Below, one piece after another: positions 57,111 to 64,000 of a stretch of DNA of 64,000 bases. A program made the translations under genes and the position numbers. The notes beneath the pieces were generated by a model. That model saw nothing but the letters and a program-made list of their open reading frames with translations. It ran no database searches and was not told where the DNA came from. The DNA lies in contig NZ_JANZLA010000001.1 in assembly GCF_025770785.1 (NCBI RefSeq), forward strand, positions 248,001 to 312,000, read 5' to 3'. The stretch's first letter is position 1; each line of letters starts with the position of its first letter. This stretch comes from Cellulomonas sp. SG140. GTDB taxonomy: Bacteria; Actinomycetota; Actinomycetes; Actinomycetales; Cellulomonadaceae.

Positions 57111-58217
57111 ATGGCCACACGAGTGCACGCCCGAACGTTGACGGGATTCGTCGCTGTCGCGACGACCATGACCCTCGCCGCCTGCGGCGGCGCCGCGAGC
57201 GGGAGCGGGAGCGGGGGCACCACCGGTGCCGCTGCCAGCGCCGGCGCCGGTGGCGCCAGCGCCGCGCCGGTCACCGTCACGATGATGGTCGGCGGGATCG
57301 ACAAGCAGATCTACCTGCCGTACCAGCTGGCCGAGGGCCTCGGCTACTACAAGAAGTACGGCATCGACATGAAGCTGAGCACCGAGGTGTCCGGCGGCGT
57401 CGGGGCCGAGGACGCGGTGGCGTCGGGCCAGGTGAACATGGCCGGTGCGTGGTACGTCCACACGATCGACTTCCAGCAGAAGGGCAAGGACGTCATCAGC
57501 GTCGCCCAGCTGAGCGGCGCGCCGGGCGAGCGGGAGATGTGTGCGACGGGCTCGAACATCTCCTCGCCCGCCGACTGGTCGGGCAAGACCGTGGGGGTCA
57601 CCGACCTCGGCTCCGGCACCGACGACCTCACGCTGTACCTCGCCGCGAAGAGCAGCCTGACCCAGGCGCAGTTCCACCGGCAGGGTGTCGGCGCGGGCAG
57701 CACCCTGGTCGCCGCGCTGCAGCACGGCAGCGTCGTCTGCGGCATGACGACCCAGCCGACGGTCAGCGCGCTCGAGACGCAGAAGATCGCGTACTCCGCG
57801 ATCGACCTGGCCACCACCGACGGGGCCGACAAGTGGCTCGGCGGCGCCTTCCCGTCCGCCGCCGTCCTGGCGAAGGCGGACTGGGTGGCCGCGAACAAGG
57901 ACACCGTGCAGAAGGTGGTCGACGCGCTCGTGGCGACGATGCACTACATCGCGACCCACAGCGCGGCGGACATCGCGGACCACCTGCCGCCGAACTTCGT
58001 GTCCAACGGCCTGGTGACCAAGGACCTCTACGTCAAGGCCCTCGACCAGGACAAGGGGCAGTTCCTGCCCGACGGCATGATGCCGGCCAACGGTCCTGAG
58101 ACGGTCCTCGCGGTGGAGAAGCTGGCCGGGAAGGTGACCGCACCGGTCGACCTGACGAAGACCTACACCAACGACTTCGTCGTCGCCGCCAACAAGCTGG
58201 AGGGCTTCGCCCAGTAG
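57111..58217 (+). CDS. NMT1/SsuA-type solute-binding lipoprotein
   Basis: A 368-residue binding protein: a short signal peptide with lipobox TLAAC (Cys about residue 25), a Gly/Ser-rich linker, then a type-II periplasmic fold with QIYLPYQLAEGLGYYKKYGIDMKL, the NMT1/THI5-like signature. It delivers the ligand to the upstream permease. The neighbours (a carboxylate-sensing kinase on one side, PEP carboxykinase on the other) favour an organic acid over taurine or nitrate; this is inference. ACGAGGAG lies 10 nt before the ATG. A terminator follows. Confidence 0.9.
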   Translation: MATRVHARTLTGFVAVATTMTLAACGGAASGSGSGGTTGAAASAGAGGASAAPVTVTMMVGGIDKQIYLPYQLAEGLGYYKKYGIDMKLSTEVSGGVGAEDAVASGQVNMAGAWYVHTIDFQQKGKDVISVAQLSGAPGEREMCATGSNISSPADWSGKTVGVTDLGSGTDDLTLYLAAKSSLTQAQFHRQGVGAGSTLVAALQHGSVVCGMTTQPTVSALETQKIAYSAIDLATTDGADKWLGGAFPSAAVLAKADWVAANKDTVQKVVDALVATMHYIATHSAADIADHLPPNFVSNGLVTKDLYVKALDQDKGQFLPDGMMPANGPETVLAVEKLAGKVTAPVDLTKTYTNDFVVAANKLEGFAQ

Positions 58218-58235
58218 CGGGCGTCCTCGTCAGCG

Positions 58236-58277
58236 CACGGGTGCGTGCTCCACCGAGAGCTGGGGCACGCACCCGTG
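58236..58277. terminator. 13-bp terminator hairpin
   Basis: CACGGGTGCGTGC (58236-58248) pairs with GCACGCACCCGTG (58265-58277), 18 nt after the binding-protein stop. A further GC-rich inverted repeat (GGCCCCGGG...CCCCGGGGCC, about 58278-58305) follows. It lies between convergent genes. Confidence 0.75.
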
Positions 58278-58311
58278 GCCCCGGGCGGGGTCGGACCCCG
58301 GGGCCAGGACG

Positions 58312-59832
58312 TCAGCTGCCGGAGTGCCGGTCCAGGAAGGCGTACACGTCGTTCTCGTCGACCCCCGGGAACGTCCCCGTCGGGAGCGGCGCCAGGATCT
58401 GCGTGTGCACCACCGCGCTGGGCCAGGAGCGGTCGGCCCACCGCTCGGCCGGCTCGCGGGCGGGCAGGCGGCAGCACCGGGGGTCGGGACAGGTGGAGCG
58501 GGTGCGCACCGTCGTCTCCCGCCCGCGGAACCACTTGGCCTGGTCGAACGGCACCCCGAACGTGATGGAGAACTCGCCGAGCGAGGTGGTGCCGGTCTGG
58601 GTGGACGCCCAGTAGGTGCCGGCGGGGGTGTCCACGTACTGGTGGTTCTCCGCGCTGCGGTCGCGCCGGCCGAAGGCGGCGCGCGCCGGCCAGTGCCGGC
58701 ACACGATCTGCCCTGCTGAGGCGCCGGTGCTGTCCGTCGGCAGGGGGAAGCCGTCGTTCTCGTAGCCCTTGTACAGGGCGCCGTCCTCCCCCACCCGCAT
58801 GAAGTGGACCCGCAGGTCGAGGTGCGAGGTGAGCAGGTTGGTCATCCGTTGCGCCGCCGTCTCGTGGGTCACGCCGAACGCGTCGCGCAGGTCCTCCACC
58901 GCCAGGTTCTTGGCCTTCTTGGCGCGCTCGAGGAACGGGACCGCGGCGAACTGCGGCATGAGGCACGCGGCCGCGAAGTAGTTGATCTCGATGCGCTGCC
59001 GCAGGAAGTCGGCGTAGCTGGTGGGTCGCTCGTGGCCGAGGACGCGATGGGCGATCGCCTGCAGCGCCAGGGAACGGAGCCCGTGGCCGCCGGGGATCGA
59101 GGCGGGCGGCAGGTAGATCCGGCCGTTGGCCAGGTCGGTGACGGTGCGGGTGGAGGGCGGCAGGTCCGGCGTGTGGACGAGCGTGAAGCCGAGGCTCTCG
59201 GCCATCTGCGCGACGCTGCGGTGGCTGAGCGCCCCCGTCGTGTAGCCGCTGCGGCGGACCAGGTCCCCGGCGACCTCCTCGATCGGCGGGAGCCAGTTGT
59301 CCCGCTGGCGCATCCACCGGTGCAGCACCGTGGTCGCCCGGCGGGCCTCCTCGGGGGTGGCGACCGCGGCGTCCGTCCGGCGGGCCAGCTCCTCGTGCAG
59401 GCCGACCAGCGCCTCGAGCACGTCGGTGGGCAGCGTGCGACCGGGGCGGATCTCGGGCAGGCCGAGAGCCGCGTAGGACGCCCGCCGCTGGCCCCGGTCG
59501 AGCGCGATCTCCAGCGCCGCGCGGCGTGAGGGCGGTTCGACGGACAGGAACGAGGCCGTCGGCACCCCGAGCGCCGTCGCGATCGCCTGCAGCAGCGTGA
59601 CGCGGGGCTCACGCCGGCCGTTCTCGACGAGGGAGAGCTGGCTGGGGCTCACCCCCACCGCCGCGCCGAGCTGGTCCAGCGTCATGCCCCGTTCGGTCCG
59701 GACGTGCCGGATGCGACGACCCAGCGTGAGCAGGTCGTCGGCCTCCGCCGCCGCGCCCGTCGCCTCCGGCACGGCGATCACCGGGCCGGTCAGGGCGGCC
59801 TGGCTGGTCCGGTGGGTGGTGTCGATCGGCAT
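58312..59832 (-). CDS. RamB-like XRE/IrrE-type transcriptional regulator
   Basis: A 506-residue regulator: an N-terminal XRE helix-turn-helix (about 35-95, [28 protein letters not shown]), a central ImmA/IrrE-like domain (about 200-330) in which [10 protein letters not shown] stands where peptidases have HExxH, and a C-terminal DUF2083-type region with a Cys cluster (CPDPRCC). This is the plan of RamB, PrpR and MldR, which control acetate, propionate and glyoxylate-cycle genes in corynebacteria and mycobacteria. It is divergent from pckG with a 114-bp shared region, so control of PEP carboxykinase is likely. ATG 59832 matches the family start. Confidence 0.85.
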   Translation of the reverse strand: MPIDTTHRTSQAALTGPVIAVPEATGAAAEADDLLTLGRRIRHVRTERGMTLDQLGAAVGVSPSQLSLVENGRREPRVTLLQAIATALGVPTASFLSVEPPSRRAALEIALDRGQRRASYAALGLPEIRPGRTLPTDVLEALVGLHEELARRTDAAVATPEEARRATTVLHRWMRQRDNWLPPIEEVAGDLVRRSGYTTGALSHRSVAQMAESLGFTLVHTPDLPPSTRTVTDLANGRIYLPPASIPGGHGLRSLALQAIAHRVLGHERPTSYADFLRQRIEINYFAAACLMPQFAAVPFLERAKKAKNLAVEDLRDAFGVTHETAAQRMTNLLTSHLDLRVHFMRVGEDGALYKGYENDGFPLPTDSTGASAGQIVCRHWPARAAFGRRDRSAENHQYVDTPAGTYWASTQTGTTSLGEFSITFGVPFDQAKWFRGRETTVRTRSTCPDPRCCRLPAREPAERWADRSWPSAVVHTQILAPLPTGTFPGVDENDVYAFLDRHSGS

Positions 59833-59946
59833 GGCATGACGGTATCGAAAGATCCGCGTTTCTTGCGGTCGCCGGCACGGTTCCACGCGGCTCTGACGGT
59901 GCGATCGTCAAGACCGTCCGCGATGTTGCGAGAGAAGGAGCACCCG
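59833..59946. promoter_or_regulatory. shared control region of ramB-like gene and pckG
   Basis: It contains GAAAGATCCGCGTTTC (59858-59873), a GAAA-N8-TTTC dyad, directly followed by TTGCGG. RamB-type sites in corynebacteria are AT-rich with TTGCAA cores, so this is only a candidate. AGAAGGAG lies 8 nt before the pckG ATG. Confidence 0.4.
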
Positions 59947-61794
59947 ATGACGTCCCTGGCCGAACCCACCGTGACCGTGAGCGGTCAGCACCTGGCGCAG
60001 CGCAACGAGCGCCTGGGCACCTGGGTCGAGGACGTCGCCCGCCTGACCCTCCCCGACCGGGTGGTGTGGTGCGACGGGTCGGCACGGGAGTACCAGGAGC
60101 TGTGCGACCTGCTGGTCGACGCCGGGACGTTCGTGCGGCTGAGCCCCGAGCGGCGACCGCGGTCCTTCCTCGCCCGGTCGGCCCCGGGGGACGTGGCCCG
60201 GGTGGAGAGCCGGACGTTCATCTGCTCGGAACGGCAGGAGGACGCGGGCCCGACGAACAACTGGCAGGCCCCCGCGCAGATGCGCGCCGAGCTCGAGGGC
60301 GTGTTCGCCGGGTCCATGCGGGGCCGGACGATGTACGTGGTGCCGTTCTCCATGGGTCCGGTCGGCTCCCCCCTCGCCGAGATCGGCGTGGAGCTGACCG
60401 ACTCCCCCTACGTCGTGGTGAGCATGCACCTGATGACCCGCGTCGGGACGGCGGTGCTGGAGCAGCTGGGCTCCGACGGGGACTTCGTGCCCGCCGTGCA
60501 CAGCGTCGGGATGCCGCTGGTCGACCCCGACGGCGAGCCCCGCGCCGACGTGCCCTGGCCCTGCAACGAGACGAAGTACATCGTCCACTTCCCGGAGAGC
60601 CGCGAGATCTGGTCGTTCGGCTCGGGGTACGGCGGCAACGCCCTGCTCGGCAAGAAGTGCTTCGCGCTGCGGATCGCCTCGGTGATGGGCCGCGACGGTG
60701 GCTGGCTGGCCGAGCACATGCTCCTGCTGCGGCTGACCAGCCCCGAGGGTCGCGACTACCACCTGGCCGCGGCGTTCCCCTCCGCGTGCGGCAAGACGAA
60801 CCTGGCGATGGTGCGTCCCACCCTGCCCGGCTGGTCCGCCCAGACGCTGGGCGACGACATCGTCTGGATGCGCCCCGGCCCGGACGGCAGCCTGCGCGCG
60901 ATCAACCCGGAGGCGGGGTTCTTCGGCGTCGCCCCCGGAACGGGCGAGACCACCAACCCCACCGCGATCGCCATGGTCGCCAGCGACACGATCTTCACCA
61001 ACGTCGCGCTCACCGACGACGGCGACGTGTGGTGGGAGGGGCTGACCGAGCGGACCCCGGAGCACCTGGTCGACTGGACGGGGCAGGACTGGACCCCCGG
61101 CTGCGGCCGGCCGGCCGCCCATCCCAACTCCCGGTTCACCGTCCGCGCGGACCGGTGCCCGGCGATCGCCCCGGACTGGGAGGACCCGGCCGGGGTGCGG
61201 GTCGACGCGATCCTGGTCGGGGGCCGGAGGGCCACCAACGTGCCGCTGGTCACTCAGGCCCGGGACTGGGCGCACGGCGTGTTCCTCGGGGCGACCATCT
61301 CCTCGGAGCAGACGGCCGCTGCCGAGGGGACGGTCGGCACCCTGCGCCGGGACCCGTTCGCCATGCTGCCGTTCTGCGGCTACCACATGGGCGACCACTG
61401 GGCCCACTGGCTCGAGGTGGGAGCCCGGCTCGGGGCCGGGGCGCCGGCGATCTTCGCCGTCAACTGGTTCCGCAAGGGCGCCGACGGCCGGTACCTGTGG
61501 CCCGGGTACGGCGAGAACTCGCGGGTGCTCGCGTGGGTCGTGGGGCGGTTGGAGGGGTCGGCGGCTGCCGTGGACTCCCCCGTCGGCCTGCTGCCCGCCC
61601 CGGGCGCTCTGGACGTCACCGGGCTCGACGTCGACCCCGACCAGGTGTCCGAGCTGCTCGACGTCGACCCGGCCGCCTGGTTGGCGGAGGCGGACGCCAC
61701 CGCGCAGTGGTTCGAGACCTTCGGCGACCGGCTGCCGCAGCAGGTCGCGGCCGAGCTGACCGGGCTTCGGCAGCGCCTGGTGCAGCGCCTGTGA
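59947..61794 (+). CDS. pckG: phosphoenolpyruvate carboxykinase (GTP)
   Basis: A 615-residue GTP-dependent PEPCK converting oxaloacetate and GTP to PEP, CO2 and GDP, the first step of gluconeogenesis from organic acids. The kinase-1a loop FPSACGKTN (about 277-285) with the reactive Cys, the PEPCK signature around GDDIVWM, the lid region and the C-terminal [23 protein letters not shown] are all intact. Length fits the family (about 600-620). The start is set by AGAAGGAGCACCCG. It is monocistronic, divergent from the RamB-like regulator and convergent with a GntR-type regulator. Confidence 0.97.
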   Translation: MTSLAEPTVTVSGQHLAQRNERLGTWVEDVARLTLPDRVVWCDGSAREYQELCDLLVDAGTFVRLSPERRPRSFLARSAPGDVARVESRTFICSERQEDAGPTNNWQAPAQMRAELEGVFAGSMRGRTMYVVPFSMGPVGSPLAEIGVELTDSPYVVVSMHLMTRVGTAVLEQLGSDGDFVPAVHSVGMPLVDPDGEPRADVPWPCNETKYIVHFPESREIWSFGSGYGGNALLGKKCFALRIASVMGRDGGWLAEHMLLLRLTSPEGRDYHLAAAFPSACGKTNLAMVRPTLPGWSAQTLGDDIVWMRPGPDGSLRAINPEAGFFGVAPGTGETTNPTAIAMVASDTIFTNVALTDDGDVWWEGLTERTPEHLVDWTGQDWTPGCGRPAAHPNSRFTVRADRCPAIAPDWEDPAGVRVDAILVGGRRATNVPLVTQARDWAHGVFLGATISSEQTAAAEGTVGTLRRDPFAMLPFCGYHMGDHWAHWLEVGARLGAGAPAIFAVNWFRKGADGRYLWPGYGENSRVLAWVVGRLEGSAAAVDSPVGLLPAPGALDVTGLDVDPDQVSELLDVDPAAWLAEADATAQWFETFGDRLPQQVAAELTGLRQRLVQRL

Positions 61795-61840
61795 CGGGCG
61801 CGACCCGGTCGGCGGACGGGGCGGACGTCTGACCCTGTGC

Positions 61841-62476
61841 TCAGTCCTGCGGCGACAGCTCCGCGGTGGCGAGGTGGTCGCGCAGCGCGCCGTCGAGGGT
61901 CTCGATGTCGCCTTGCTCGACCAGCTCCGCCAGGTGGCGGTGGTCCCGCAGGATCCGCTCGGCGTTCGGCCCGCTGGCCGCGCGCCGGGCGGTGAGCAGC
62001 ACCTGCCGCGCGCGCAGCTTGTCGTAGAAGTCGAGCAGCACCGGGTTGCCGCCGGCGACGACGAAGGACCGGTGGAACTCGACGTCCACCTCGACGAACC
62101 GCGCGAGGTCGGCCCGGGCGAGCTGTTCCGCCTGGTCGTCGACCAGTGCGGTCAGGGTCGCCGCCAGCGCCCGGCGGTCCGGCTCCGGCAGCGACCGCAC
62201 CGACGCGTACTCGACGGCGTGCCGCGCCTGCATCACGTGACGGGACTCCTCCGGGCCGATCTGCCGCACCAGGGCGCCGCGTTGCGGGTAGATGGTCACC
62301 CAGCCCTCGTCCTGCAGGCGCACCAACGCCGTGCGGACCGGGGTGCGGCTGACCCCCACCCGCGCGGCGAGGTCGTGCTCGCTGAGCATCGACCCCGGCG
62401 CGATCTCTCCGTTGGCGATCGCCTGGCGGATCTCCTGGAGCGCCCGCTGCGCGGCGCTCGGCGTCTGCTGCACCAC
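61841..62476 (-). CDS. GntR-family regulator (FadR/FCD subfamily)
   Basis: A 211-residue repressor with an N-terminal GntR winged helix (about 10-75, LAARVGVSRTPVRTALVRLQ) and an all-helical FCD ligand domain carrying the metal-site residues typical of the group (Asp/His in EVDVEFHRSF, later His in DHRHLA and RDHLATA). Such regulators sense organic acids such as pyruvate, lactate or sugar acids. It is divergent from an MFS carrier, with a palindromic site between them that it probably binds. The GTG start at 62476 lies 104 bp from the carrier start. Confidence 0.9.
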   Translation of the reverse strand: MVQQTPSAAQRALQEIRQAIANGEIAPGSMLSEHDLAARVGVSRTPVRTALVRLQDEGWVTIYPQRGALVRQIGPEESRHVMQARHAVEYASVRSLPEPDRRALAATLTALVDDQAEQLARADLARFVEVDVEFHRSFVVAGGNPVLLDFYDKLRARQVLLTARRAASGPNAERILRDHRHLAELVEQGDIETLDGALRDHLATAELSPQD

Positions 62477-62541
62477 CCCGTGCCCCCTCGTTCCCGCTGC
62501 CGGACCCCAGTCTCTCCCACCCGGGTCGCGGGGGTAGTCTG

Positions 62542-62566
62542 ACTGGTATCCCAGTTGGATTCCAGT
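62542..62566. promoter_or_regulatory. GntR-type operator in the MFS promoter
   Basis: ACTGGTATCCCAGT (62542-62555) is an ACTGG-N4-CCAGT palindrome. A further TCCAGT half-site follows at 62561-62566. It lies 15-39 bp before the MFS start, and GGTAGTCT (about 62533-62540) may be the -10. FadR-type GntR proteins bind short TGGTnnnACCA-like sites of this kind. Confidence 0.55.
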
Positions 62567-62580
62567 AGGACGGCGGTCGG

Positions 62581-63876
62581 ATGTCGGAGGCGACGGTGGG
62601 CGCGGACGTGTGGACGGGTGCCGGCCCGTGGACGGGACGGGCGCGCGCCTGGACGACGGTCGCTCCGGCCGTGTTCGCGGCGGCCTGGGGCGGCAACCAC
62701 TTCACGCCGCTGATGCTGATGTACCGGCAGCACGACGGGTACACGACGATGGCAGTGGACCTCGTCTTCGCCGCCTACGTCGCCGGCCTCGTGCCCGGCT
62801 TCCTGCTGTCCGGCGCGCTGTCGGACCGGTACGGCCGCAAGCGCGTGATGCTGCCGGCCGTGGTGCTGGGCATCGCCGCGAGCGCGGCCCTGGCCACGGG
62901 GGTGCACACGCTGCCGGTGATGTGCCTGGGGCGGCTGCTGTCCGGGCTGAGCGTCGCCGCGGCGATGGTGGTGGGCACCAGCTGGTTGCGGGAGCTGTCG
63001 CAGGCCCCGTGGGAGCCGGGAGCGGACGACGGTACGGGCGCCGCACGCGCCTCCGTGACGCTGACGCTGGGGTTCGGTGTGGGCGCCGGGGTGTCGGGTG
63101 CGCTCGCGCAGTGGGCGCCCGGACCGTCCGTCCTGCCGTACGTCGTGCACGTGCTGCTGTCGCTCTGGGCACTGGCCGCCCTGGTCGCCGCACCCGAGAC
63201 CCGGCGGTTCGACGCCGACATCCGCTCCCTGCTGGCTGACCTGCGCGTGCCGGCGGCGTCGCGGCGTCGCTTCCTGCTGGTGCTGACCCCGCTGGCGCCC
63301 TGGGTGTTCGCCGGCGCCGCACTGGCGTACGCGGTGCTGCCCGCGCTGCTGCACCGGGCGAGCCACGGCGAGGACGTCGCGGTCGCGGCGGTCCTCGCGC
63401 TGGTGACCCTCGGCACCGGCGCGCTGGTGCAGGTGGGCCTGCGGCGGCTGCCGCCGACGCGGCGCGGGCATGCTCCGCACGTCGGCATGGGGGCGATGGC
63501 GGTCGGTGCGGCGCTGTGCGCCCGGGCGGCCGTCGCACCGACGTTGTGGCTGGCGGCGGTCGCCGCGGTGGTGCTGGGACTCGGCTACGGGATCTGCATG
63601 GTGACCGGCCTGGTGGAGGTGCAGCGGCTGACCGACGAGGAGCACCTCGCGGGGCTGACGGGGGTCTACTACAGCCTCACCTACCTGGGGTTCACGCTGC
63701 CCGTCGTGCTGGCCTGGCTGCAACCGTTCGGCGGCTACCCCGTGCTGCTGACCGCCGTCGCGGTGCTGGCCGTGGTGTGCGGGGTGGTCGTCGCCGTCGC
63801 GCGGCGGACGGTTCCGGTGCCGGTCTGGCCGGACGAGTCGGCGGCGCCGTGGCTGGAGCGGGTGGGCGCCGAATGA
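62581..63876 (+). CDS. MFS transporter
   Basis: A 431-residue carrier with 12 predicted helices. Motif A reads SGALSDRYGRKRVM (about 79-92) between helices 2 and 3. A partial match around PPTRRGHAPH lies in the central loop. It is controlled in all likelihood by the divergent GntR/FCD regulator through the palindrome 15 bp upstream of its ATG, which would place its substrate among small organic or sugar acids. The stop overlaps the start of the next gene (ATGA). Confidence 0.82.
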   Translation: MSEATVGADVWTGAGPWTGRARAWTTVAPAVFAAAWGGNHFTPLMLMYRQHDGYTTMAVDLVFAAYVAGLVPGFLLSGALSDRYGRKRVMLPAVVLGIAASAALATGVHTLPVMCLGRLLSGLSVAAAMVVGTSWLRELSQAPWEPGADDGTGAARASVTLTLGFGVGAGVSGALAQWAPGPSVLPYVVHVLLSLWALAALVAAPETRRFDADIRSLLADLRVPAASRRRFLLVLTPLAPWVFAGAALAYAVLPALLHRASHGEDVAVAAVLALVTLGTGALVQVGLRRLPPTRRGHAPHVGMGAMAVGAALCARAAVAPTLWLAAVAAVVLGLGYGICMVTGLVEVQRLTDEEHLAGLTGVYYSLTYLGFTLPVVLAWLQPFGGYPVLLTAVAVLAVVCGVVVAVARRTVPVPVWPDESAAPWLERVGAE

Positions 63877-64000
63877 CCAGGTCGCCGAGCGGGTCGAGCG
63901 GGTGCAGGCGGCTGAGCGGGCACAGGTGGCTGCACCGGCCGCCCGAGGTCGACGAGGCGCAGCTGCTCGCGGCGGCGCGGGACGAGCTGTGTGAGCGCGG
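63873..64000 (+). CDS. unidentified gene, cut by the right edge
   Basis: An ATG overlapping the MFS stop opens a frame that continues to the window end (42 codons visible). The visible part is Arg/Ser/Gly-rich and then helical (VDEAQLLAAARDELCER). Coupling by ATGA to the MFS gene suggests a metabolic partner of the carrier. It is too short to assign. Confidence 0.45.
   Translation, partial: MTRSPSGSSGCRRLSGHRWLHRPPEVDEAQLLAAARDELCER

Overview
The window is a very GC-rich (about 73 % by eye), densely packed actinobacterial chromosome segment. Several features point to Micrococcales and most plausibly a Cellulomonas-like organism: a GTP-type PEP carboxykinase beside a RamB-type regulator, a PIG-V-type mannosyltransferase, an actinobacterial initiator tRNA, a divergent membrane pyrophosphatase of the subfamily that (from memory) was characterised in Cellulomonas fimi, and several plant-polysaccharide glycosidases. 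The genus is inference. No rRNA, CRISPR array, IS transposase or replication origin was seen.

Layout. 0-9 kb: a DUF4349 lipoprotein (cut by the left edge), a DUF4914 P-loop protein, a small unknown gene, a divergent H+-pyrophosphatase translationally coupled to a glycosyltransferase, and a GT-C mannosyltransferase. 9-11 kb: a HAD phosphatase and a zinc alcohol dehydrogenase. 11-18.5 kb: a metal P1B-ATPase divergent from a membrane redox operon (ferric-reductase-like flavocytochrome, FMN-binding protein, ApbE flavin transferase), which converges on a coupled set of FetB-like permease, response regulator and histidine kinase. 18.5-24 kb: a KdpDE-like pair whose kinase lacks the KdpD N-terminal domain, a KimA-type K+ importer and a divergent CorA. 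Between kimA and corA lie four tandem half-sites in two pairs with 11-bp spacing, a good candidate target for the response regulator. 24-26.3 kb: a frameshifted GNAT gene and amt-glnK.

26.5-28.6 kb: an initiator tRNA with promoter and terminator. Its 3' flank is repeated in degenerate form 2 kb downstream beside a tyrosine-integrase pseudogene, so this is the remnant of a tRNA-targeted integrated element.

28.7-39.4 kb: a carbohydrate/ester region with two alpha/beta-hydrolase esterases, an MFS carrier coupled to a GH13_18 phosphorylase, and a tight five-gene operon (binding protein, two sugar-type ABC permeases, HSL-family esterase, PucR-type regulator). 39.6-43 kb: a DUF1801 protein, a VOC protein, and a MarR regulator with a DHA2 drug exporter. 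43-51 kb: a beta-glucan/beta-glucoside locus with a secreted GH30 enzyme carrying a CBM13, an intracellular GH1 beta-glucosidase, a sugar ABC transporter of the XylFGH/RbsABC kind and a ROK repressor.

51-64 kb: a second ferric-reductase-like flavocytochrome; a CitAB/DcuSR-type two-component system divergent from a taurine/nitrate-type ABC importer; a RamB-like XRE/IrrE regulator divergent from pckG; and a GntR/FCD regulator divergent from an MFS transporter with a palindromic operator. These look like an organic-acid sensing, uptake and gluconeogenesis neighbourhood. The last gene runs off the right edge.

Nearly all operons use ATGA, GTGA or TGATG start/stop overlaps. Starts were chosen from those overlaps, ribosome-binding sites and family N-termini. 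Functions are by recognition of family motifs, without database searches.
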